13,243 nucleotides of DNA from Acetobacteraceae bacterium (GTDB lineage: Bacteria; Pseudomonadota; Alphaproteobacteria; Acetobacterales; Acetobacteraceae): positions 1 through 13,243 of the forward strand of contig CANJSR010000086.1 of the NCBI GenBank assembly GCA_947476855.1. Direction: 5' to 3'. Positions within the stretch are counted from its first letter, which is position 1. Each line of letters begins with the position of its first letter. Positions 7,296 to 13,243 of this stretch are shown here, in pieces. Position numbers and translations under genes: made by a program. The notes below the pieces were generated by a model that saw only the letters and a program-made list of their open reading frames with translations, did not search any database and had not been told where the DNA came from.

Positions 7296-7577
7296 TCAAT
7301 AGCGATAGCCGGGGGCAGGCTGCTGGTAGTAGCCAGGCGGAGGAGGAGGCGGAGTCGGGGTCGTCAGCGCGCCACCGGCAGCCCCGACGGCGCCGCCGAT
7401 CAGCGCGCCCGTCACCGCACCGCGGCCACCGCCGGCGATCCCGCCAATCGCGGCCCCGGTGCCGGCACCGATGGCCGCCCCGCCGAGCGCGCGCTGTCCC
7501 GGGTCATACGGGTTGGTGCAGGCCGAAAGAGAGGTCGCGACACCGATCGCGACGATCGCGCAAAATACGCGTCGCAT
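7296..7577 (-). CDS. Glycine-zipper lipoprotein
   Basis: This gene encodes 93 residues. Residues 1-19 are a lipoprotein signal (MRR, a hydrophobic stretch, then lipobox LSAC with the lipidated Cys20). A Gly/Ala-rich glycine-zipper segment occupies about 31-70, with repeated GxxxG spacing (GGAAIGAGTGAAIGG, GALIGGAVGAAGG) able to form a tight membrane or helix hairpin. The end is proline-rich (TPPPPPPG) with a Tyr-rich tail. It belongs to the broad family of small outer-membrane/periplasmic glycine-zipper proteins; such proteins are often envelope-stress or structural components, but no exact role can be given. An AGGAG site (7588-7584) lies six bases before the ATG. It is separated from the upstream gene by a terminator-like hairpin, and the next gene follows after 41 bases. 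Confidence 0.85.
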   Translation of the reverse strand: MRRVFCAIVAIGVATSLSACTNPYDPGQRALGGAAIGAGTGAAIGGIAGGGRGAVTGALIGGAVGAAGGALTTPTPPPPPPGYYQQPAPGYRY

Positions 7578-7605
7578 GGCAGACTCCTGTCATTCGTAAC
7601 ATTGA

Positions 7606-7623
7606 TTCGGGCGCTCGCCCGAA
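7606..7623 (-). terminator. 8-bp perfect hairpin just after a stop codon
   Basis: TTCGGGCG (7606-7613) and CGCCCGAA (7616-7623) form a perfect inverted repeat with a two-base centre. It begins three bases after the stop of the Pro/Tyr-rich protein gene on the - strand and is followed there by TCAATGTTA, only a weak U-rich tail. It fits a terminator or a 3'-end stabiliser that could reduce readthrough into the lipoprotein gene. Because it is symmetric it could also act in the other direction. Confidence 0.55.
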
Positions 7624-7626
7624 CTG

Positions 7627-7926
7627 TCAGCGCAGTGGGATGTTCACGCCAATCGAAATCCCGGGAACCGGTGCGAGCACCGGCGGCGGATAGCCATACA
7701 TCACCGGCGGGGGCGCATAGACAACCGGCGGCGGGGCATAAACGACCGGCGGCCGCGGGTAGTAGACATGCGGAGCAACGTAGCGAGGGGCACGGTACGC
7801 ATAGCCGCCGCACCATTCGTGCTTGCGCCAGCCGCGGCCGCACGGGGGATCCGCCCAGGCCATGGACGGAGCCAGGATGCCGGCCGCGATCACACTCGCC
7901 GCTATCGTCATCAAACCTCGGTTCAT
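7627..7926 (-). CDS. Small exported Pro/Tyr/Val-rich protein
   Basis: This gene encodes 99 residues. The ATG at 7926 is chosen for its ribosome-binding site GAGGAG (7939-7934, seven bases upstream) and the signal peptide that follows (residues 1-25, ending SMAWA). The frame extends further upstream without a usable start. After a short Cys-containing segment (C29, C39; GRGWRKHEWCGG) the protein is almost entirely low-complexity. Three seven-residue units, PPVVYAP, PPVVYAP and PPVMYGY (59-79), are preceded by YRAPRYVAPHVYYPR. It ends with a hydrophobic beta-like GISIGVNIPLR. Such short secreted Pro/Tyr-rich proteins are common in alphaproteobacteria and have no known function; surface or cell-wall association is a guess. 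Confidence 0.7.
   Translation of the reverse strand: MNRGLMTIAASVIAAGILAPSMAWADPPCGRGWRKHEWCGGYAYRAPRYVAPHVYYPRPPVVYAPPPVVYAPPPVMYGYPPPVLAPVPGISIGVNIPLR
7690..7752 (-). repeat. Three tandem 21-bp units in the Pro/Tyr-rich gene
   Basis: The units are 7690-7710, 7711-7731 and 7732-7752. Each encodes seven residues of the type PPVVYAP and shares the core ACCGGCGG on the + strand. The two units at 7711 and 7732 are the closest pair, and the third has drifted. The repeat is in frame, so unit gain or loss would only change repeat number. Confidence 0.8.
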
Positions 7927-7970
7927 CGGCCAACTCCTCGTTGCGATGCGTCGACCCAAAAAGCGGGTCA

Positions 7971-7997
7971 CCTGTAGGGTGCAATGGGCAGTGTCAA
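7971..7997 (-). promoter_or_regulatory. Candidate promoter for the small envelope genes
   Basis: On the - strand a perfect TTGACA (7997-7992) is followed after 15 bases by TACAGG (7976-7971), a 3/6 match to TATAAT. The spacing is two bases short of ideal. Just downstream, GACCC and GGGTC (7953-7957 and 7965-7969) form a 5-bp inverted repeat at about the expected transcript start, which could be an operator half-site pair or a leader hairpin. The gene start is at 7926. Confidence 0.35.
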
Positions 7998-8089
7998 TCG
8001 TTGAGTTTAACAGTGGTACGTGAGCGGGGCGAAATAAAGGCATGGTCATTGCAAATGATTTCTAATTTTGGCTGCGGGAGACCCCGGCG

Positions 8090-9409
8090 CTACTGCCGTT
8101 CCATCGATCTGATCAGCGCCGCGATATTGATCGTTGCGAAACACGAGAATGTATCAGAAACAGCGTAGGGCAGGATCACGCGTTCACCGTGCCGTATGGC
8201 ACCGCATGTATATACAACATTCGGCACATACCCTTCCCGCTCCGAGGCCGCGGGCCGCACCAGCGGCTCCCGTGACCGCGCGATCACCTTGGACGGATCC
8301 GCCTTGTCCAGCAGCGCTGCCCCGATTGCGTATCGGCGTACCGGCCCGACACCGTGGGTGAGCAGCAGCCATCCCTCGTCCAACTCAATCGGCGATCCGC
8401 AATTCCCAATCTGCACAAATTCCCAAGGAAAACGTGGCGCCAGGATGGGCTGCCCGCCATCCCAGGTGTACAGATCATCCGAGTAGATCAGATAGAGGTT
8501 CTCATTATCCTGACGCGCGATCATGGCGTACTTGCCGCCGATCTTGCGCGGGAACAGCGCCATGCCCTTGTTTCGCGCCGCGCTTCCGCGCAGTGGAACC
8601 ATGCGAAACGACAGGAAGTCGGTGGTTTCAATCAATTCGGATCGGATCGTTCGGCCGGTATAGGCCGTGTATGTGGCGTAGAATGTCTGCTTCCCGGCGT
8701 CGTTGAACGCGACAAACCTGGCATCCTCGATGCCGTTGGATTGCGACTCAGTGATCGGGTAAATGACACGTTCACTGATGTCCCCGTCGGCGGGAAATAC
8801 GACCTCGACATCGTCGCCATGCGGACCTGGCACCCAGTATCGGATGGCCGGAACCGAGGCCAGGCGTGCGGTCGGATCAATCAGTACGCAACCATCCGAC
8901 AGGATCGATCCCGACCGGAAGGTCAGGGACGAAATATGGCCCTCCCCAACGGCACGCAGACTGAGGATGAAGCGACAGCCACCGTCTGGTGCGCGGGACT
9001 GGTCTGGGTGCAACACAATGCTCGGATTGAAAAGCGCCGAGGCTTCAAAAGAATATTCGTGAAGAAAGTACGCCCCGACCAGTTGGCGTTGAATGCGCGA
9101 GAACGCGGAGTGCGTCGCCAGGGCCACTTCCATCTCATCGGCGCGGGTCTCGAATGTCGCCAGCAGGTTCCGGTGACGCCCCTGGAAATTCTCCAGGACA
9201 TCAGCCAACTGGCTCTCCGCTGTCTCGGCATCGAGCGCAAGGACGCGATCGACGATATGATTGGCTCGCGTCTTGTCGGTGGGGTTGAGATCGCGGGGTT
9301 CCGTCGCGGGCTTGAAGGGGCGAACGAGCACCCGCGACGGATCAGGATAGAGATACAGGGCTTGTCGATTCAAAAACGTGGCTTGGGGCAACGGCGTACT
9401 CGCCTTCAT
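8090..9409 (-). CDS. GH130 family mannoside phosphorylase/mannosidase-like enzyme
   Basis: This gene encodes 439 residues. It resembles glycoside hydrolase family 130, which contains beta-mannoside phosphorylases (releasing mannose-1-phosphate) and some plain beta-1,2-mannosidases. The N-terminal 115 residues are a helical extension. The five-bladed propeller then starts around SALFNPSIVLHPD (124-136) and runs to about 425. Blade motifs are EGHISSLTFRSG (156-167), GIEDARF (226-232), NKGMALFPRKIGGKYAMIAR (280-299), GNCGSPIELDEGWLLLTHG (335-353) and YVPNVVYTCGA (394-404). In characterised GH130 enzymes the acid is the Asp of a GxxDPR-like motif; D229 is the counterpart, with Ala230 in place of Pro. 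Whether it is phosphorolytic or hydrolytic depends on phosphate-binding residues I cannot align here. It has no signal peptide, so it is cytoplasmic. It is the last gene of the mannose operon, 23 bases after the glycosyltransferase gene, and has no clear ribosome-binding site. Confidence 0.88.
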   Translation of the reverse strand: MKASTPLPQATFLNRQALYLYPDPSRVLVRPFKPATEPRDLNPTDKTRANHIVDRVLALDAETAESQLADVLENFQGRHRNLLATFETRADEMEVALATHSAFSRIQRQLVGAYFLHEYSFEASALFNPSIVLHPDQSRAPDGGCRFILSLRAVGEGHISSLTFRSGSILSDGCVLIDPTARLASVPAIRYWVPGPHGDDVEVVFPADGDISERVIYPITESQSNGIEDARFVAFNDAGKQTFYATYTAYTGRTIRSELIETTDFLSFRMVPLRGSAARNKGMALFPRKIGGKYAMIARQDNENLYLIYSDDLYTWDGGQPILAPRFPWEFVQIGNCGSPIELDEGWLLLTHGVGPVRRYAIGAALLDKADPSKVIARSREPLVRPAASEREGYVPNVVYTCGAIRHGERVILPYAVSDTFSCFATINIAALIRSMERQ

Positions 9410-9432
9410 TGGGGGCCGGCTGGAGCTAACGC

Positions 9433-11718
9433 TTAGGCGCGAAGGACCTGGACGGATAGCGGATTCTCAAATGCCTGTGTCGAGCGGGCCAGTTCACGCA
9501 TCTCCGCCAGGCTGAGCAGATAGGACACGACCGACTCGCCACCCCGGTTCTCATTGGGGCGATCAGGATGCAGACCATCGCGGCACGCGCCAGTGGCATC
9601 ATCGATCAACGAGGTCGACAGGTCGTTGGCGCCTCGGAACCACGCAAAGGCGGATGCCGCATCAGCCGTCCACGCGTCGTCCCCATCCGCGCGCCGAGCG
9701 GCCAGGCAGGCTGAAATCGTCGCGCTCGCCTCGATCGGCTGCTGATCGAACATTTCCGGCGGCTTCCGCCTTTCCTGAAAACCCGCGGTGCCAACGGGCC
9801 GAAAAAGACCGGCCTTGGTGGTTTGTTGCATCATCAACCACCGCAGCGAGGTCAGCCCGACCTCAATCTGCGCCGCGTTCCTCGTCGCGAGGCCGCATTC
9901 AATCAGCGCCTGTGGCAGCCGAGCATTATCATAGGCCAACCCCTCCTCGAACCACAGCCAATCGGGTGTAGCAACAGCCTTGAAGACGGACATCAACCGT
10001 TCCGACAGGAGACGTCGAAGCCGATCCGCCTCCACCTTGTCCTCCGCCACGGCGCAGTAGGCATTGAGCCCCAGAAGCGCGAAAGCCCAGGCGCGCGGGG
10101 AACCGAATGTCAATGCAGTCGGCATGGCTTCCATGAACAACCACCGTGCCCAGCCGCGGCGCGCTTCATCGGCGTCGGCGCGGGCACATTCCCCGACTGC
10201 CCAAAGGGCGCGCCCCTGGCTGTCCTCGGAGCCCCGATCCTCCAGCCAGCGCCGGTCGAACCCCATGAAGTTACGGAACCGCTTTGTATCAGGGTTCCAC
10301 GCGTGCTGGATAAAGGAGGCAAACCGGGATGACACACTCTCCGGAAAGCCTTGCTCCCGGGGATGATCGAGCGCGCAGGACAGCAACAGCGCCCGCGCAT
10401 TGTCATCAATGCAATAGCCGTGGGACCGATCAGGAACCGAATAGACCGCGTGCTGGAACAGTCCGGTATCGTCACACATGGCGAGGAAGTGGCTTGTCTG
10501 CAGCTCAGGCAGGGCCTTGGAGTCCCGTGACGGAGCGGTCGATCCAGTCCCTGGTATCACTCGGAACTTTTGCCCACGAACCGCGGTCTCGAACACCTTG
10601 AGGTAGCGGTCCGCCGAACAGGCCCAGGTCATCGGCCGGCTGGCGGTGTAGGCCTGCTCCCCCATGGCCTGCCGACGAACGCCGTCGCACAGAAGGTCCG
10701 CGGTTGCCTGCCCGATCGCGGTGGCGTCGCCAAATGGCACGATCGTGCCCCGGCCATCGGCCAGCAGCTCCTGCGCGTGCCAATACGGTGTCGACACAAT
10801 AGGTTTGCCGCATCCAAAGCTGTAGGCCAACGTCCCTGACGTCATCTGCGCTTCACTGAGGTACGGTGTCACATAGACGTCGCACATGGAGATGAAATCG
10901 AGCAGCGTGGCCTGATCCACAAACTGGTCGAGGAACACGACACTCTCCTCCACACCCCGTTCGCGCGCCCGCGCCACCAGGTCCTCACGGTAGGCCTCGC
11001 CCTCGTCCTGCACGAGGTTCGGATGCGTGGCACCAAGAACGACATAGACCGTGTTGGGATGGCGAGACAGGATGGCCGGCATGGCATCAATCATGACCTC
11101 GATCCCCTTGTTGGGGGATAGCAGGCCAAATGTCAGGATGACCGACCTGCCACCGAAGCCCAGTTTTTCCTTCGCCGGACTGGAACCGACAAGAGGGATA
11201 TCGGGAATTCCATGCGGAATGACCTCGATCTTCTCCGCCGGCACGCGATAAATCGTTCGCAGCAGATCCCGCCCCTTGTTGGCCATCACGATTACCCGCG
11301 CCGAAAGCTCGATGATGCGGTTCAGCACATCACGCTGCGCGGGGGTTGGTTCCGCCAGGATTGTATGAAGTGTCGAAATGATCGGCATGTTCAGCCGGGA
11401 GAGGAGAGCGACGATGTGGGAACCGGCCTCTCCTCCGAAAATGCCGAATTCATGTTGCAGGGACACCGCGTCAAACTGACCGGCGTTCAGGGCCGCCGCC
11501 GCATCGACGTAGTCCTGTAGCCGATCGTCCTTGATCTCGATGCGTACAACCGGCGGGTATTTGTAGGTATGACCACGGTTCGTCATCGCCACGATGCAGG
11601 CATCAACATCGGGCTGAAAGGTTGCGACCGCCTGCCGCAAATCAGTGGTGAATGTTGCAATTCCACATCGGCGTGGCAGCGAGTTACCGATGAACGCCAG
11701 GCGTTTGATCGACGTCAT
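9433..11718 (-). CDS. GT4 glycosyltransferase fused to an alpha/alpha-barrel-like domain
   Basis: This gene encodes 761 residues. Residues 1 to about 380 are a GT-B glycosyltransferase of family GT4: GNSLPRRCGIATF (11-23) near the N-terminus, QHEFGIFGGEAG (88-99), the IPHGIPD linker (167-173), and the donor-site block GLLSPNKGIEVMI (198-210) through YLSEAQMTSGTLAYSFGCGKPIVST (from 286). Of the usual EX7E pair only E289 is present; the position eight residues on is Leu297. Residues from about 405 to 745 look like a six-hairpin alpha/alpha barrel of the glycosidase/epimerase kind, with HGYCIDDNARALLL (433-446), GRALWAVGECA (502-512) and WFEEGLAYDNARLPQALI (589-606); acidic candidates are D438, D439, E591 and E592. 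The donor sugar is probably a nucleotide mannose, given manA and GH130 beside it, but that is inferred. GGAGG (11730-11726) lies seven bases before the ATG, which overlaps the manA stop by four bases. Confidence 0.88.
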   Translation of the reverse strand: MTSIKRLAFIGNSLPRRCGIATFTTDLRQAVATFQPDVDACIVAMTNRGHTYKYPPVVRIEIKDDRLQDYVDAAAALNAGQFDAVSLQHEFGIFGGEAGSHIVALLSRLNMPIISTLHTILAEPTPAQRDVLNRIIELSARVIVMANKGRDLLRTIYRVPAEKIEVIPHGIPDIPLVGSSPAKEKLGFGGRSVILTFGLLSPNKGIEVMIDAMPAILSRHPNTVYVVLGATHPNLVQDEGEAYREDLVARARERGVEESVVFLDQFVDQATLLDFISMCDVYVTPYLSEAQMTSGTLAYSFGCGKPIVSTPYWHAQELLADGRGTIVPFGDATAIGQATADLLCDGVRRQAMGEQAYTASRPMTWACSADRYLKVFETAVRGQKFRVIPGTGSTAPSRDSKALPELQTSHFLAMCDDTGLFQHAVYSVPDRSHGYCIDDNARALLLSCALDHPREQGFPESVSSRFASFIQHAWNPDTKRFRNFMGFDRRWLEDRGSEDSQGRALWAVGECARADADEARRGWARWLFMEAMPTALTFGSPRAWAFALLGLNAYCAVAEDKVEADRLRRLLSERLMSVFKAVATPDWLWFEEGLAYDNARLPQALIECGLATRNAAQIEVGLTSLRWLMMQQTTKAGLFRPVGTAGFQERRKPPEMFDQQPIEASATISACLAARRADGDDAWTADAASAFAWFRGANDLSTSLIDDATGACRDGLHPDRPNENRGGESVVSYLLSLAEMRELARSTQAFENPLSVQVLRA

Positions 11719-12623
11719 GTGAGTGCCTCCAACTGACGGTCAAGAGAAAGGCTCTCTTCGTCCCTGTGGGATTCGCAAAGCAGGGAGGGAGAAGGCATGC
11801 CGCCGACATAGGAGAGCAGGCATTGCATTCCGTCGGGTCCGACCAGGATCCGCGCGTCATCGTCGTCAATGAACACTGCCGAGCCGATGGACAGGTCCAT
11901 GACTCCAAAGACGGCGGTGCCGCTCAGGACCAGCACCCAGGCCTCGCTCTGCGCTGAACATAGCCAGGTCGAGTGCGGCGGCAGGCTGACGTGCTCGATT
12001 GAAAAGCTCGCGGTACGGACCAGGAGCGTCCGGGCGTCAGTCAATTCAATTGAAGCAACTTGAGCATTGGCCGGCCCGGGATTTGCCACTGCCACCGCCC
12101 GTTCCACGTCCAATGGACGTCCGCGGCCGTAGTCGAACAGGCGAAATGTCGTGTCGCTGTTCTGCTGCACCTCCGCGATCACGAGGCCCGCGCCGATCGC
12201 ATGTACCGTACCAGCGGGAACAAGGACAACGTCGCCCTTTGTCACCGTCCGCCATTGGATCAACTCTTCGATTGATCCATCCTCGATCGATGCACGCAGG
12301 TGGAGCGCATCGCACTCTGTCTTCAGGCCCAACGCCACGCGCGCATCCGGTACCGCGGCAAGAACATACCAGGCTTCGGTCTTTCCGTTTGGAGATCCCA
12401 TCGATCGGGCATACGCATCGTCGGGATGCACCTGAATGGACAGAGGTGCGTCGGTGAACAACAGTTTCAAAAGCAACGCGGGCCTTTCAGCGGCAGCATC
12501 TGTCCGCTGAAACCAAACTTCACCAATGGGAGAACCATCCGCGTGCCCTGTGTACCATGGGCCGAGGTCACTCCGACCCCAGGGCTTATGTATCGCCTGG
12601 ACGAGGCACCTTTCTACTGTCAT
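11715..12623 (-). CDS. manA: Mannose-6-phosphate isomerase, class I (short type)
   Basis: This gene encodes 302 residues. The enzyme interconverts mannose-6-phosphate and fructose-6-phosphate in the cytoplasm and links central metabolism to GDP-mannose supply. It has the metal-cupin features of class I enzymes: GEVWF (34-38), LSIQVHPDD (61-69), KTEAWYVL (81-88), VPAGTVHAIG (135-144), and EVQQNSDTTFRLFDYGR (151-167). The expected zinc ligands are Gln64, His66, Glu83 and His141. The length fits the short Bacillus-type enzymes (about 310-320) rather than the longer E. coli type (391). The ATG at 12623 is chosen because similarity starts right there (VQAIHKPWG) and a GAGG match lies upstream; the open frame further upstream to 13100 is not family-like. 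The stop overlaps the glycosyltransferase start (ATGA), and the small basic gene ends 10 bases upstream, giving a tight operon. Confidence 0.92.
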   Translation of the reverse strand: MTVERCLVQAIHKPWGRSDLGPWYTGHADGSPIGEVWFQRTDAAAERPALLLKLLFTDAPLSIQVHPDDAYARSMGSPNGKTEAWYVLAAVPDARVALGLKTECDALHLRASIEDGSIEELIQWRTVTKGDVVLVPAGTVHAIGAGLVIAEVQQNSDTTFRLFDYGRGRPLDVERAVAVANPGPANAQVASIELTDARTLLVRTASFSIEHVSLPPHSTWLCSAQSEAWVLVLSGTAVFGVMDLSIGSAVFIDDDDARILVGPDGMQCLLSYVGGMPSPSLLCESHRDEESLSLDRQLEALT

Positions 12624-12633
12624 CGGCTGCGCC

Positions 12634-12771
12634 TCAGGATTTCTTCTGCGGCAGGACTTTCTGAACCGCGATGTTCTTCGGTGAGAGAACTGAGGATGCG
12701 ACGACCGTCGGATTCTTGGCGGACTTCGGCTTCTTGGCTTCGCGATTGCCGCGATTCTGTCCCTTGGCCAT
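12634..12771 (-). CDS. 45-residue basic protein of the MAKGQ type
   Basis: This short gene begins MAKGQNRGNREAKKPK and ends PQKKS. It is strongly basic (about 11 Lys/Arg in 45) with no membrane segment and no cysteine, and is probably disordered. Similar tiny proteins beginning MAKGQ...REAKKPK occur in many alphaproteobacteria as hypotheticals with no known role (from memory). The start is well supported: AGGAGA (12783-12778) lies six bases before the ATG. It is the first gene of the manA operon, ten bases before manA, so it should be co-transcribed. Nucleic-acid or ribosome binding is a guess from charge alone. Confidence 0.75.
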   Translation of the reverse strand: MAKGQNRGNREAKKPKSAKNPTVVASSVLSPKNIAVQKVLPQKKS

Positions 12772-12793
12772 ATGCTGTCTCCTAAGGATCGGC

Positions 12794-12879
12794 TTTGTCC
12801 ACGCGCGCGACTTGCAGCACAGGGCACGGCCCGCCGCTCATCGGCGAGCCACACAGGCCCGAGGCTGACTGTGGACAAA
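12794..12879. promoter_or_regulatory. Spaced inverted repeat TTTGTCCAC / GTGGACAAA
   Basis: Perfect 9-base arms lie at 12794-12802 and 12871-12879, 68 bases apart, upstream of the small basic gene. The inner arm is about 23 bases from its start codon. Two inverted copies could be half-sites for a regulator that loops the leader, or a chance match. Upstream location supports a regulatory reading; nothing else does. Confidence 0.3.
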
Positions 12880-13121
12880 ACGCAAATCGACGTGTCACTC
12901 GGCCTTCTGACCGACTGATCGATATGACTGACAGCTTGAATAGCGTTCACCTGTCCCAGGCCGAAATTGCCCGTGTTCCGCTGTCTTGTCTGCACTTGGC
13001 GACGAACGCATCCACCTTGAGACCAGATATGCGGTCCAGCCGGCACGAATACAAGTGCGATACGCTCCGCGAAGCGCTCGTTCGCCGGAACACTGGTCAC
13101 GTCCCCGGCCGTGGTGTAACT

Positions 13122-13182
13122 CCGCCTTGGGGGCGCGTGTAGCGTAGGCCGTAGGCCGTAGCGGAGCGTGCCCCCAAGGCGG
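13122..13182. repeat. Long stem-loop with heptamer repeats in the loop
   Basis: A perfect 13-bp stem (13122-13134 with 13170-13182) extends by a G-T wobble and two more pairs to about 16 bp. The loop (about 13138-13166) contains the heptamer CGTAGGC twice in tandem (13143-13149 and 13150-13156), then the variant CGTAGCG (13157-13163). Past the right arm, TTTT occurs at 13189-13192, so it could act as a + strand terminator. Its form, with GC-rich arms and a repetitive loop, also fits a dispersed palindromic (REP-like) element. Which of these it is cannot be decided from one copy. Confidence 0.7.
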
Positions 13183-13213
13183 GCGGCCTTTTGTCGGTTC
13201 CCCGGTAGGGTTG

Positions 13214-13235
13214 GGTTGCGAACACGACCGCAACC
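13214..13235. promoter_or_regulatory. Palindrome GGTTGCG-N8-CGCAACC at the window edge
   Basis: Perfect 7-base arms (13214-13220 and 13229-13235) flank an 8-base centre. The right arm is immediately followed by AAGGAA (13236-13241), which looks like a ribosome-binding site. If a + strand gene starts just beyond the window, this palindrome would be an operator or a leader hairpin able to mask its translation start. Confidence 0.35.
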
Positions 13236-13243
13236 AAGGAAAC

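Larger units (their letters stand above)
12786..13243. other. Gene-free region upstream of the mannose operon
   Basis: No convincing gene is seen. The open frames here (72-115 residues on + and 112 residues on -) lack ribosome-binding sites, have no recognisable product, and run into the long stem-loop at 13122-13182. The stretch holds a spaced 9-bp inverted repeat, that stem-loop, and a small palindrome at the right edge. The promoter of the - strand operon should lie between 12786 and about 12950, but I could not place convincing boxes. The final bases contain AAGGAA (13236-13241), which would suit a + strand gene starting just beyond the window. Confidence 0.55.

Noticed and set aside
8045..8057. 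Imperfect palindrome TCATTGCAAATGA downstream of the GH130 gene
   Set aside because: It is imperfect and short in an AT-rich spot. It is neither a good terminator nor a convincing operator.
8354..9436. 360-codon open frame on the + strand opposite the GH130 gene
   Set aside because: The GH130 frame on the - strand has family motifs along its length. The + frame has none and starts without a ribosome-binding site.
12795..13142. 115-codon + strand frame in the gap, with an internal ATG at 12924
   Set aside because: There is no ribosome-binding site at either start, the product is unrecognised, and the frame runs into the left arm of the 13122 stem-loop.
12895..13233. 112-codon - strand frame in the gap
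   Set aside because: It reads through the whole stem-loop and gives a low-complexity Arg/Pro-rich product, as expected when a GC-rich palindrome is translated.

Overview
The window is high-GC DNA with dense, short-spaced gene blocks, Sec/Tat-exported proteins and a small basic protein starting MAKGQ, of a type I associate with alphaproteobacteria. My best guess is an alphaproteobacterium, possibly Acetobacteraceae/Rhodospirillales; this is inferred from gene style, with no marker gene to prove it. No rRNA, tRNA, CRISPR array or recognisable insertion sequence was found.

Region 1 (1-1478, + strand): a leader of about 240 bp, then a short secreted protein made largely of five-residue NALTE-type repeats, a strong 12-bp hairpin, and a secreted eight-cysteine protein carrying the ADYC motif. 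The two secreted proteins probably belong together.

Region 2 (1559-6633, + strand): a complete five-gene ABC importer of the peptide/nickel (family 5) class: a substrate-binding protein with a twin-arginine signal, two permeases and two ATPases. All four junctions overlap by 1 or 4 bases, so the genes are translationally coupled. The substrate cannot be told from the sequence.

Region 3 (6646-7926, - strand, tail to tail with the importer): three small envelope genes. In transcription order they are a Pro/Tyr-rich exported protein, a glycine-zipper lipoprotein and a secreted two-cysteine protein starting at TTG. A terminator-like hairpin follows the first gene.

Region 4 (8090-12771, - strand): a four-gene operon consisting of a 45-residue basic protein, a class I mannose-6-phosphate isomerase (manA), a 761-residue protein joining a GT4 glycosyltransferase to an alpha/alpha-barrel-like domain, and a GH130 mannoside phosphorylase/mannosidase-like enzyme. 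Together these suggest that mannose units are supplied, joined and released again, possibly a small mannoside reserve or surface glycan. This is the most interesting block. Sample lines counted by eye are lower in GC here (about 55-57%) than in the importer (about 72%).

Region 5 (12786-13243): a gene-free stretch with a spaced inverted repeat near the operon start, a long stem-loop with heptamer repeats in its loop, and a small palindrome next to a ribosome-binding-like sequence at the window edge. A + strand gene may begin just outside the window.
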